Source of the DNA: Hyaloscypha bicolor E
Taxonomy: Eukaryota > Ascomycota > Leotiomycetes > Helotiales > Hyaloscyphaceae
Reading direction: 5' to 3'
Length of the DNA: 64,000 bases
NCBI RefSeq assembly: GCF_002865645.1
Contig: NW_020194619.1
Span: forward strand, 2,640,442 to 2,704,441
The notes under the pieces are model-generated. The model was not told where the DNA came from, made no database searches, and was given only the letters and a program-made list of their open reading frames with translations. The translations under genes were made by a program, and so were the position numbers. This document shows positions 1 to 13,100 of this stretch, piece by piece. Every line of letters begins with the position of its first letter. The first letter of the stretch is position 1.

Positions 1-1366
1 TTAAAGAAGTACTAGAATCTATTTCTTTTAATAAATTACTTAAATTAATTCCCAATATATATCTTTTAAAATATAATACTATTAAATTCTTCTAGTATAT
101 AGTATTCTTTTAGTTAATCCATATACTTTACTTTATATAGCCTAAGCTAGTAATATAATAGTTTTATATTTCTTAACTTATCTTAATTTATTAATTTAAT
201 ATTATATATAAGAACTAAATTCTTTTCGAAAATAGGTTTTAAATAAATCTAATAGATAATATTAAATTATTTCTTTTTCTCTTAATATCTTTTATTTTTC
301 TTTATTTTGGCTTTTTTAATATCTTTATTTCTTATCTATATTTACTTTATATATATTTCTAGAAATATTTCTTTATTATAAACTTTATTTTATTTAAATA
401 TTCTCTAAATTAGAAAGTATATTTTTATAAATAATATAGCTTTCTTATTATAGATTATATAAAAAGAAATAAATTCAGTTAGTTTATATATAATAACTCG
501 ATTAGTAAATAGAATATATAATAGTAAATTAATTCAAGGCTTTTTTTTATTTATTATAAATATAATAAATACTTAAATAATTAATTAATATTCTCTTTTA
601 ATTATACTATTTTCTTTAGAATTATAGGCCAAAATAATAATTCTATTAATTTCTAGCTTATTAAATTCCTGAATTACTATTTCTTTAAATTCCGATTTAT
701 TATTTATTTTAAACTATCTAAATAAATTATATCTATAAATAATTTCTTCTTAAATAAACTTAGTAATCTTCTTATTAGTTAGATTCTTTAAAAATCTAGC
801 TTTAACTTATTCTGAGAAGTTATTTCTAGTAATAACTAGCGAGTTATATTCTTTATAGTCTAGTAGTTTAATTATATTAATTTCAAAGTAATAGAAAAGA
901 AATATAGCTTTTATTAAATATAGAGCTTTTTCTTATCTTCTTTTACTCTTATACTAATAGATTTTATAAGTATTAATATACTTTTATATATAATTATAAT
1001 AATCTTTCTAATAATAGTAGCTAATTACTAAATAAAAAGTATTTTCTCTTTTAATATATCTAATCTTATTATATAACTCTTTAATAATAATTTCTCTTTA
1101 CTTTTAATTATTAATAATAAGTTAAAGCAGATATACTTTAAATATAACTCTTATAATAATTAATTTCTTATATTATAATTTAAAGCTTTTTTATTTAACT
1201 TTCGAAACTTGGCTTTAGATATTTCTTCTAGTCTAGAAAGTATTATAAGATATTATATAATATTCTAGTATTATATGAAATAGCTATTATCTAAGGAATT
1301 TAGTAAAATAATTAGATTATTAAATAAAGTATAAAAGTTAGTATTATTATTTATTATTTTACTAGA

Positions 1367-1403
1367 GATTATATATAAAAGACTATAGCCTTTATTATAT
1401 AAC
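1367..1403. repeat. 36-bp palindrome inside pol of copy 1
   Basis: Two arms of about 17 nt, reading GTTATATA...AAAGGC and its complement, meet almost without a spacer. The same palindrome is at the same place in pol of copies 2-4, in every LTR of the element, and near the Copia remnant at 52,073. Confidence 0.7.
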
Positions 1404-4400
1404 TTCCGGATATTATTATTTTTTAATATTACTAATTTGCTTCTAAATATAATAAGGCTTTAATTATTAATTTCTAGTAACTAGATACTATTATCTAAAT
1501 ATCTAATAAAGAACTTAGAAGTCGGATTTCTTAAAATAATATTATATAACCGAACTAGAACTACTTTCTTTAATTAAACTTTCTATTTAATAAGTATTAT
1601 TCTAATAATATTAAGCTCTATTACTAATTATTTATTAATATCCTTATTATTTTTAGTATTACCTTCTTATTATAAATATTTTAATAATTTATTAGTAGTA
1701 TTATATTTAGTTTCTTTAATATATTTAATTTTAAAATTAAATAATTAAATTCATACTAGCTAGTAAGTAACTAAAGCTCTAGAAAGATTTATAGCTACTT
1801 TATTTAGTTATATAACGAGTATATTAGTATCTAGTTTAAAGATAAAGTAAATTTTATATAGCTAGAATTATATTTTCTATAAATACTTTACTAGCCTTTA
1901 GTATTCTTTTTTAGTAATATTATATTTCCGTTTAATATTATTTCAGATTTTAGACTTATATTATATAATTCTCTTTTTCTCTTTATTATTATATTAGCTA
2001 AAAGTTCCGTTTTATTTATTTAGGCTAGTATCTATTACTAATATAATTATTTCCTAATTTTCTAATAAATTATAATATAACTTATAAAGTATTAGAATAG
2101 TAATAAGCTTTTTTTAAAGAATTTATATAGCTTACTTTTATTTATTATTCTAGTTTTATATTATATTTTTCCTTATTAAATAATAAATAGGTTTAGTAAT
2201 AATTATAAAGCCTTTAATTCAAATATAGTAATAAATAATAATTCTAATAAATATTTTATTTTTAGTTATATTATTATAATACTTTTATTTTAAGATCTTA
2301 ATAATTCCTAAGCTTAAAGGGCTTCTTCTAAGTACTTTATAAATAAAGCTAATAATAATTATATTATTATAATAAAACTATAATTTTTCTCTAATATTAG
2401 CTTTAGCTTATTTAATTCTATCTAAGGTTATATTTAGGTTTTAAAAATATTTAAATATAAAATACCGAATTTCAGGTAAAATAAGCTATTTATTATAGTT
2501 TATCTAAGGCCCTTTAACTCTAATATTATTAATAAATAATATAGTAATTTTGGGAAATAGATTCTCTAGAATAATTATAATAATTCATATAAACTATATA
2601 ACGGAATTAATAGCTCTCTAAAATAGTATAATTATTTTTAATAGCCCTAGAGGTATTATAAATATAGTTAAATCTCTATTATAAGTATCTAGTATAAATT
2701 AATTAGAAAAATATAAGTATATTTAATAAATTTCTCTAAGATCTTATTAGTAAATAGAAATAAATTAGTATCTTATAAGATTACTAAATTTATTTTTATA
2801 GTAGTATTAATTGGTTTATAAGTTCTAGTAATCTTCTTTATAATTAAGAACTATGGATTTTAATAAGATCTATTATATTTCTTAAAAACTTTATAATCTA
2901 GATATTCTAATAGTATTTTTACTATTACTAATATTAGAGCTTTAGAATATAAGAAATTCTTTTCTTACTAGGCTTTATACTTAATAGTCTTAATTAGAAT
3001 AAATAGGCTAATATTCTTATAAACTTTTCCTATTTTTTTCTAATTAAATATAATTATATTTTTTTAATTAATTATTAATTCTTGAAATATAACTAGTTTC
3101 TTTTCTTAGAGCTAGTTACTAATATTTAATTATTTAAGGTATTCTAAAATAAGTTATAAATCTCTTAAAATAGCTAATATTCTTAATAAAAGATAATTCT
3201 TATATTTTCTAGTATATTTCTATAAATATTCTCTAGCTTTAGATTTCTTAAACTAGTTCGGATATTTACTAGGGCCTTTTCTAGTTTTATTATTAGTATT
3301 TACTAGTTAAATTTACTTATTTTTTATTTTATATATTCCTATAACTAGAAATAAATTATAGTTATTATCTTTTTCTTTAAAAGCTATAGCTATTTTCTCT
3401 AGTATTCTTTTTATCTAATTTCCGGAATTTATAACCTTTCTATTTAGCTTTTTCCTAATTAAATATAGAAAGTATTTTTTTGTCTAGTATTTTAATATAT
3501 TTTCTTTAAGCTCCTATATATTTCAGAATTCTTTCTAATTTTATATTTTATATTTCTTAGCTTTAAAAATATATTCTTTTATTATTAGAAAATACTACTT
3601 TATTTCTTTTTTTAGAAATATCTTTACTTAATATCTTTTTTACTTCTTTTTTTATTAAATCCGGAATTACTTTTAATAATATTTTAATTAAAGTCTTTTT
3701 TTATTTTAGTTTCCCTAAAAATATTATTAATTTCCTAAATTTCTAAACCCAAAATAAAAGAATCTATAAGAAATTCTAGTATTTTCTTATTTCCCCTAAT
3801 ATTACTACTAGTTATAATACTAGGCTTTATTTTTCCTCTTTATTTTCCGTTTCTTATTTTATATTACTTAATTCCTTAATTCTAGAAACTTAGTATTTTT
3901 AAACTATTATTTTTTTCTATTTCCTAGTATTCTTTAAAAATAAAATAATTGTAATAATATAGATATTCTAATTATTTTTAAGATTAGTAAACCTTTTATT
4001 TTATATATTATTATTTCTATATATAATATTTATTTTTATTTTTACTAAAAATAATTAACTAAATAAAATCTTTAGAATTCTTTTAACTAAAAAGAATATA
4101 TCTTTATATTCTATTCTATTTATAACCTTAGCTTTAAGCTTTACTATTTCTATAAATCCAAATTCTATTCTAGTAATAATAGATATTTAATAATCTATAA
4201 TATTATATATTACTTTACTAATATTTCTAAAGATCTTTTTAGAGAAAATATTAACTTTAGCTCTAGTATTAATTATTTCTTTATATTTAATATTTCCTTA
4301 AAATTCTTGAAATATAAATTAGAGATATAAAAATTATATAATATATTTATAAGCTAATAATATCCGAATATTAATATTATTACCTTTAAATTAAATAATT

Positions 4401-6768
4401 TTATTAGTATTAGATACTTAAACTAGTATTTCTAATTCCTTAAATATTTTATTTATTATATAAGCTATAGCTACTAGCTTTATAAATCTTCTAATATATC
4501 TAATTATATTTAATATAATAGTATTTCCTATTTATAAAATAATAAAATAGAAAATATTATTCTTAATTTATTAGTTCTAAAATATAATAACTAGATCCGA
4601 TATTTTTAAGATATTAATAAGTATTTTTATTTCTTTCTAAGTTTTTAGAAGTAAAATAATTATTTTCTTTAGTAGTCTTATTAGAATATTATTAATTTCT
4701 AAAGTTCTATACTTATTATAATTAAAAATATACTAAGTTCCTAATTTGTTTTATTTATTTCCGGAATTATTAATATTTATATTCTTAATTATATTATTTT
4801 CTTATTTATTACTTTTTAAAATAGTATTTTTTTAGCCTTTTATATAAAATAGCTTTTTTTTTACTTTAGCTTATTTTTAGAAAACTTTTTTAATTATTTC
4901 TATTTCTTTTCTCTTTTTTTTAATAAGAAACCTATTTATAGTATTAATAGAAATACTATTTATAGCTAAATCTTAATACTATTTATTAATTCTAGAACCT
5001 AAAGTATTAGTAATTCTAATATAATTTCCTTTAAGATAAAGTAGTTATTTAGATTTCCTAGATATAACTTATTTACTTTTATATATAAATTCCGGTTAGC
5101 TAATTATCTTTTCTTTTTCTTATTTAGTAAACTAGATATTTCTTATTAATCTCTAGATATTTTTAGGTTAAATATTTAAATTATAATTAAATTCTTCTTT
5201 TTAAATTTAGGAAATAATTTAGTTAAACTACTAGTATTTACTAATAAAGGAAAAAAAAGAACTTTCTTATTTAGGCTTAAATAGTTCTTTATATTATCTT
5301 TTATTAAATTAGGAAATATATCTATAATTTATAAGCTCTTTTATTAATAAGTAATAGAATTAAGAAATATAAATATATTCTAGATTAATAGTATTATTTT
5401 TATTTCTATTATAATACTTATAATAAATTTGTTTTTTTAGTTCTAGATCTATATTATAGGCTATATTAACTTAAATAGTATTTTCTAATTATATTTGAGA
5501 CTAACTTTTTCTAGAATATAGTTATTTAAACTCTTTACTTATTTTAATTTAATTACTATAGCTATTATAATATTTTCTATATTCTTTACCTCGACTTCTA
5601 ATATATTTTTCCTAAAGACCCGAATTATACTTACTAGATTATTAATACTATTATACTTATTATAATTAGTTAGGCTATATAAATAGGCTATAAATATTCT
5701 CCCGAATTATAATAGTAATTATATTAAGTTATTTTTATAAGTTCTCTTAAGTTATAATAATAATAAATAGTTTTTCTAGATTTCTTATTAGCTAGTTAAT
5801 ATTATTTTTCTTAAATTTATTACTTTTAGTAGGTTTTATATAATTAGCTATAAGCTAGATTCTTTTCTTACTTATACTTATAATAGCTTTAGGAAAAATA
5901 ATAAGAAAAACTAGTAAAAAATAATTATTTTCTAATTTAGAAACTATATTATAGACTATTATATTTAAGTATTCTTATCTAAATCTAGATATATCTAGAT
6001 TATTAGTAATATTAAAATAGTATTTCTTTTTTTTATATTAATAAAATATTATTATTTTCTTATATATCTTATTATATTTATAAATAGAAATATTTATAAA
6101 CTCGAAGATTATATTCTTAAGAATATAATTTTTAGCTAGAATAAATAATTTCCTTATAAATTCTTAGTATTAAGTAATTTTATTTATTTATTTTTTCTTT
6201 AATAACTTTTTTAATACTTTATTAAATATATTAATATAAGATTTAGAAGAGATTTCTTTATTCTAGACTTATATAATAATTCTATTAAGAAAATTATAGC
6301 TAATTTTAAGTATTTCCTAGTTATATTCTCGGAATTTCTTTAGTAAGGCTTTAAAAAACTTGGTTTTCTAGTAATCTCCTGAATTATTAGTATAGTATTC
6401 TAATATAGCCTTAATCTAATTCTTATAAATAAAAGAAATATAATAAATAATTCTCTTTCTTTTAGTATTATTAGAAATATAATAGTTCTTATATATATTT
6501 ATATACTATTTCAAGAATATAGAGATATTACTTCCCTAAAACTATAGTACTCTAGAAGCTTCTATAAGTAATAGATTTAAACCTAGTACTAGTATATACT
6601 TATTCTTAGTTATATTAATCTTAATAATTTCTTTTATAATTAATTATAAAGTTTTTATATCTGAGACTTCTATTAATAAGGTTCCTAAAGAACTAATTTC
6701 CTATTTAAATATATCTTTTAATTTAAGAACCGAAATTAAAAAGAAACTAGTTAATAATAATAGATATA

Positions 6769-7269
6769 TTTCACCCCGTTTACTAATATAAGCGATTTAG
6801 TAATTGGGGCTAAGCGAGAGGCTCAATTTACTAATAAAAAGGCCTAATTTTAAAATAATATATAACTTTCTAATAAAGAACAAAGGCCAGATTTCAATTA
6901 AATAAAAAACATTAATACTTATAAGAAACTTAGATAAATATTACCTAGATTAAATTCTATTAAAGATAAAAAGATTTATATAATTATATATTTTAAAAAA
7001 ATCATTTTAAAATTAAAACAATATATAGTTCTAATAAAAGGCTTTAGCTAAATTACTTAAATAGTATTACTAACTAAATAAATTTTAATAAATCCTACTA
7101 ATAGAATTTTATAAACTTATTAATTTGAAAATATTATAATATTTTCAAAATTCGCTTGTATCCGACCTCGGATTTATAAACCGGAGTTTGCTTAAGTAGA
7201 CGATCAAGCAATCGGGCCCCTCGCTTAGCCCCGATTACCAAATCGCTCGTATTAGTAAACGGAGTGGAA
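6769..7269. mobile_element. 501-bp MITE with about 55-bp terminal inverted repeats
   Basis: The ends are inverted repeats. The left end starts TTTCACCCCGTTTACTAAT, and the right end, reverse-complemented, starts TTCCACTCCGTTTACTAAT. Similarity continues for about 55 bp through GGGGCTAAGCGAG. The flanks are TAGATATA on the left and CAGATATA on the right, an 8-bp target-site duplication that differs by one C-to-T change. The other copies of element X have a single uninterrupted (A/G)ATATA here, so this is an insertion into copy 1. There is no coding capacity. The 8-bp duplication recalls hAT elements, but the termini do not start with CAG, so the superfamily is open. The right end keeps many CpG sites while the left end is more mutated. 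Confidence 0.85.
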
Positions 7270-8112
7270 CAGATATAATTAAGATTTAAGTTTTAGTATT
7301 AGTAATAATAAAATAATAGCTTTTCTAATCTTATTTCTATTACTTATACTTTCTTTCTTATTTCTTTAGCTTAATATCTATAGTATTTTCCCTTAATTTT
7401 ACTAAACTAGATATATTTATTAATATTATTAAAAGTAATAATAAAAATAATAAATATAATTTTACTAATTTTTCTGACTTTTCTAAATTTTCTTTTATTT
7501 CTTTATTTAATATCTATTTCTTTCTTTAAAAGCTTCTCTAGTTTATTTATATAATTTCTTATTTCTAATTTCTTTTTATTTTTAATTTTTAATTTCTATT
7601 TACTATTTTACTTAAAATTAAGAATATTTCTTTTTTTAAGTATCTTTTCCGGATTTAGAAATAAGCTTTTTTATTAAAACTAATACTACCTTTATTCTAG
7701 TCTTTATTATAACTAAAACTAATATATAAATTAATAATATAACTTTATTTCCGAGTACTAAAGTCTAATTCTAACTAAGATTTAACTTATATTATTTTAG
7801 TATAATTTTTCTTATTTTATTTCCTTTGCTTTTTTCTTTCTATAATTAGCTTCTATTTCTATTACTTTTATATATTATACTAGTAATTATATCTTATAGC
7901 TAATCTATATTTAATTTACTAGATATATTAGAAATTAATATAAGATACTAAAATTAATACTTATATATCCTTAATATTTTAGCCTTAGGCTTAAGATATT
8001 ATAATAGCTCTTTTCTTTCCTAATTTACTAAGCTAATAATTCGCCTTATAAATATTTCTTAGAACTTTATAAAAGTATTATCTTAATTATAAAGTTTCTA
8101 TTTTCTCTATAT

Positions 8113-8403
8113 TACTTATTATAAAATATATAAAAGGGAAACTATAATAAGACAAAAACCTATATAAAGTATATTAGAATATAAAACATAACTTAATAAT
8201 AAAATATAAATAATATATAATATATAAAAGCTTAATTAATTAAATACTTATAAAGAATTATTTTCTAAGTTTATAGAAAAACTAGCTTTCTTATATAATT
8301 TCTATAAGTTATATATAAAAGACTATAGCCTTTATTATATAACTTAAATCTTAAAACTACTAAAATAATATAATTTTTAATAAGTATAGCTTATTATATT
8401 ATA
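8113..8403 (-). repeat. LTR-a (5' LTR of copy 1)
   Basis: This aligns with the LTRs at 9876, 22,823, 42,995 and 53,882. It lacks a segment of about 30 bp that LTR-d has around 43,061-43,090. It contains the 36-bp palindrome at 8308-8343. The left boundary is set at the TGCTTATTAT-like terminus (here TACTTATTAT). The right boundary is where the five copies stop agreeing. Confidence 0.75.
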
Positions 8404-9875
8404 ATAGCTACTTTCTAATTAAATACTAGAAATTCTAGTAATTTAATTAGATTAGTTATTATTAATAAAATTAATTATATACTTGAAAAATAAAATTATA
8501 AATTAAAGAAATATTTATTATTACTTATAGTAATTAGATAACTAATATTATAGCTTATTAGATATTATATTTAAACTAGTAATCTAATATATTTTCTAAA
8601 TATAAATAAATTAGATATTTTTAATAATATATTATTTTTAATTTTAAAAAACTTTAAGAGCTCCGGATATTTCTTTTTATATAGCTATATAATATAGCTA
8701 GAGTATTTTTCAAGAAAGTAGTAAATAAGTTTCTCTAGTTTTAATTCTTTAATTATAAGCTCTATTTTAATAAACTAGATCCTTTAATAAAAATAGCCTA
8801 TTTTTATAAAATAGGCTCTAGTAAACTCGAAAAAATAAAAGAGTATTTTATTAAAAATCTAAAAAAGAATTTTATTAAGTTATTTAAATTCTTCTTTTTA
8901 TTACCGGTTTTATTTATTAAAAAGAAAAATAGTAGCTATAATTTTATTTTAATTATTAATAGCTAAATACTAGAATAAAAAAGAATTACTATTTCCTATT
9001 ATTTATTATTAAAATACTTAACTAATTAGCTAAATTATTAGTATTTACTAAATTAGATATTTAATATATTTTTAATTAAATTCATATAAAACTAGTTTTT
9101 ATAATATAAGTAGTTTTTAGAATAAAATATAAATTCTTTAAATTAATAATTCTATTATTTAAATTCTATAATAATCTAGTAACTTTCTAATAATATATTA
9201 ATATTATTCTAATAAACTATTTAGATAACTTTTATTTAGCCTATATTAATAATATATTTATTTTATCTAAGAATAAAAGAAAATTTTTAATAATATATTA
9301 GAATAGTTTTATAAAAGCTTTAGAATACCGGATTATAAATTAATATTTATAAATATAAATTTAAAGTTTCTAAAATAATATTTTTAGGATTTATTATTTT
9401 GAATTAAGATATATAAATAAATTTTACTAAAACTTTAATTATCTAAAATTAGTACTAATTTATAATAAAAAGAAAAACATAATTATTTTTAGGCTTTTAT
9501 AACTTCTATTATAGATTTATTTAAGCCTATAAATATATTTCTTATTTTCTGAATTATTTAACTAAAAAGAATATTTTATTAAAGTTTATATTTAATAAAA
9601 TCTAGCTAGATATCTTTAATTAGCTTAAGAATTTACTTTTCTCTATTCTAATATTTCTTTATTTTAAATATAATAGAGAAATCTGTCTAAAAACTAATTA
9701 TTTAAATCTAGCTATTATAAATATACTTTTTTAAAAAAGTCTAGAAAATAAATAATAATATCTAATTATATTCTATTTTAAAGCTTTTTAAGAAATTAAA
9801 AGCTATTACGAAATTTATAATAAGGAACTTTTTATTATTATTTAAGAACTTTAGAAATAATAAATAAAACTAATT
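8404..9875 (+). pseudogene. Fragment of a second, different Ty3/Gypsy pol (RT to RNase H)
   Basis: Read on the plus strand, this stretch carries a degraded Gypsy RT unlike that of element X. Recognisable pieces, with stops in between, are a pre-RT helix (EKIKEYFIKNLKKNFI, around 8,830), the RT entry motif PVLFIKKKNSS (around 8,905) and a catalytic box YINNIFILSKN (around 9,240), where YLDDILIFSKN is the usual form. Near 9,790-9,860 the RNase H segment YYEIYNKEL resembles the common NYEIYDKELLAI. The fragment ends abruptly at LTR-b (9,876), so copy 2 probably inserted into it or next to it. The continuation is not recognisable beyond 23,124. It is RIP-mutated and dead. Confidence 0.7.
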
Positions 9876-10164
9876 AGCTTATTATAAAAAAGAAACTATA
9901 ATAAAATAAAAACCTATATAAAATATAACTTAATAGTAAAATAATAAGATTAAAAATATAAATAATAAAATATAAATAATATATAGTATATAAAAGCTTA
10001 ATTAATTAAATACTAAAAAGGAATTATTTTTTAAAATTATAAAAAAATTAGCTTTTTTTTATAATTTCTATAAGTTATATATAAAAGGCCGCAGTTTTTA
10101 TTATATAACCAAAATCTTAAAACTACTAAAATAATAGAATTTTTAGAGAATATAGCCTATTATA
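9876..10164 (-). repeat. LTR-b (3' LTR of copy 2)
   Basis: This is the left-hand LTR of copy 2. It shares the flank-proximal sequence GCTTATTAT plus an A-rich stretch with LTR-d, where G has become A here. The palindrome is at 10,074-10,109. Its right end is internal and continues into the extra module, as does LTR-d. Confidence 0.75.
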
Positions 10165-13100
10165 TTTATATCTGATTTCCTATTTATTTATACTTATTTC
10201 CTAAGTACTAAAACTAATAGAAAAATTCTATTTAGAGTCTAAAATAATAAAATAATTAGAATTATTCTTTATTAGCTAATCTAATTTCTTTTTAATATAT
10301 CTAAAATAAGATCTATTACCTTTAAATAATTTCATTTTATATTTCCGAATTTATTTAAAAGTAATTTAAACCTATTTAGCTATATTTTTATACTAAATCT
10401 AATATAGTTCTTTATATTAATTAGTATTTGCCTTTAACTATTACTTAATTTCTGCCTTTATTATTAGATATTAAAGAGGCTTATTATAATAAATTATATT
10501 ATAAATTATACTAATATATTCTAAATAAATAGCTCTTTTAAATTTTATATTATCTGTAATATTATTAAATTAACCTTTAATAAAAGAAAAAAGCTCTAGA
10601 TAAAAGATTTTAATAATCTTATAAGAGACTTTATTTTTATATATTTTATTCTTAATAGTAACTAGATTTATTAGAATTATAGTAAAAGGCCTATTAAGTA
10701 ATAAATTATTATTAAGCTATTTTTTAGCTTCTATATTATCCGAGAATTATTATTTATCTATAACTTCAGACTTATAGATTACCTAGCTAAAAGCATTTAT
10801 TTATTTAGTTAAATAAACTATATTTAGAGTTTTTTCTTTTATTATTTTTAATAAATACTTGCCTATTTTCTTTACTATTTCTGGCTTAAAATTATCGGAA
10901 ATAGAAAAGTAATTAATATTCTTAAAGAACTTCTTATTAAAGATAGTAGCCTTCTTATAATTTATAAGAAAAATATAGCTAATATTCCGATATTTTTTAC
11001 TAAGATAGAATTTACTATTTAAAGCTTTAGTAATAGCCAGATCTTTAATATTATCTTTATATTAATTATAATTAATATTTCCAGAAATATAATATCTGGC
11101 TAATTAAAAATAAATAATTAGATAAATAAGATACTTATTTAATACCTTATAAAATTCGAGCTATATTAATAGATCTATTATTAAAAGTTAAGAGGCTAAG
11201 ATAAAGTAACTATTATCTAGAGTTCTATATTTCGTTATATTATTTTTTCGGAGATAGAATTATAATATTTCTATTTCCTCTATTAAGAACTTTTAAATAC
11301 TAAGCTTCTTAATCTATTTTAGATAATCTTTCTTATAAATATAACTATTTATATCTAGATTAGTAATATTAGACTCAGGAATAGGGACTATAGTATTAAA
11401 TTAGAGCTATAGATTTAAATAGAATTAATTAGAAATATAATACTTATATTTATATTTTTTAATTTCCTGAATTTCAAAAAAGAAATCCCGTATTTCCTTA
11501 TTTATTTAAATAATAGAAATATACTTCTTGCCTTTAATAACTTTATAGATCTTAGTAACTAGCTTTAGAATATTATTAATATTATTAATATATCTTATAT
11601 TAATAGAGAAAATATTAGTAAGCTACTAAATATATTATATATAAATAGCTTTAAGGAATTTATTAATAATTCTATAATATTCTTACTTATAAATAGGTCC
11701 TAAAATACTATTATATATTTCTTTAAATATATATTAATTTTACTAAGCAAGTATTAACTTCTATTTAGCTAGTATCTTATAGGTATACTAGATATCTTTA
11801 AGTTTCTCGGATTTAATATTCTTAATTTTCTATTTCCTAATTCTAGATATAAATATAAGAGCCTTTCTAGGCAGTATTTTTCTCTTTAGAATAAAGAGTT
11901 CCTTCTTACTTTCCTCTTTATTTTCCTCTATTTTACTAGCCTTATACTTAGACTAGTATTTAGATTTTTGCTATTTATTAAAAGTTTTAGGCTTAGCTTA
12001 CTTTTCTTTTTTACTAGGTTCTTCTTATTTAGTTATACTAGTTCTATTAGTCTTATTAATAGATTTATTACTAGACTATATTAAATTAGCTTTATTCTTA
12101 TTAGATAAATCCGATTAAGTTAAAGCTGAAATTATAATAGAGGCCTATTCTTTAGGCTTATTTCAGAAAGCAGGAAAAGGCTTATTACTATAAACTCCCT
12201 TAATTAGAATTCCAGAAATATTAAAGATATATTATCTAGCCTTGAGATTATTAGCTAATAATAGCTTAAAAACTAATTCTTTAGGTTCCAAAATAGCTTT
12301 AGTATACTTAAGTATCTTAGTAATATCTAATTTAGTAAATATACTAGTATTCTAATATTTCTTATCTTTAATATATTCTAAAATAGCTTTATTAATTAAC
12401 TAAATAGTTTTATATACTAAAGCTTTTATTTTAAAGAGGAAATATAACTTCTTATAGATATTATTACTAAGGTTATTATAAATATTATTAATATATTAGC
12501 TAAAAGCTTTATTATATAATATAATTCTATTTTAATCTTTAGTTTCTAGACTATTTATTATAGTCTTAATTTTATTAAGCTTTTCTTATCTGCTTTTAGA
12601 AATGCCTTTAATAATATTCTCGAATTCTCTATTATTAGTTTAATAGTTCTTTAGCTCTTCCTTAGTTAATTCTAGTCTAATTCTGTTTCTAGTAAAGGTT
12701 TTTTATTTTAAGAGTTTATTATATATATTATTTAGCTTATCTAGGATGTTTATATTAAATTTAGTAATTATAGCTATCTTTTCTTGTATTAGTAGGCCTT
12801 TTATAATTACCTAAGTTTCTTTAATATTCTAAACTTTAATACTATTAATTTATAGGCTTTTAATAATATTATAGCTTATAAGAACTAGCTATTATATTTT
12901 ACTAGCTTAAGAAATCTATTTTTTAGTTATTTTATTATTTTTAAAGGAATTATAAAAGTATTATTAATATAATAATTATAGGTTATAGAATTAAAGGTTC
13001 TTGAGATTATAAGGATTTCTTTTAAATATATTTTAAAATAAAGAATAAATTAAAATAGATTTGAATTATATAAAAGTATTATATATATTTGAGTTTTTCT

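Larger units (their letters stand above)
1..8403 (-). mobile_element. Ty3/Gypsy element X, copy 1 (RIP-degraded, runs off left edge)
   Basis: This is a minus-strand copy of a long LTR retrotransposon with its 5' LTR on the right (about 8113-8403). The left part matches 15,345 onward, 48,372 onward and the reverse complement of about 61,700 downward, which shows it is one of four copies. By position against copy 4, integrase lies at roughly 1-1,300, RNase H near 1,900-2,100, RT near 2,100-2,900, and protease and gag further right. The reading frame is shattered by TAA/TAG stops where glutamine or tryptophan codons would be expected, and CpA/TpG is nearly absent, as RIP produces. A 501-bp MITE (6,769-7,269) sits upstream of gag. 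The 3' LTR and most of the extra 3' module lie outside the window. The element class rests on RT and RNase H motifs readable in copy 4. Confidence 0.85.
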
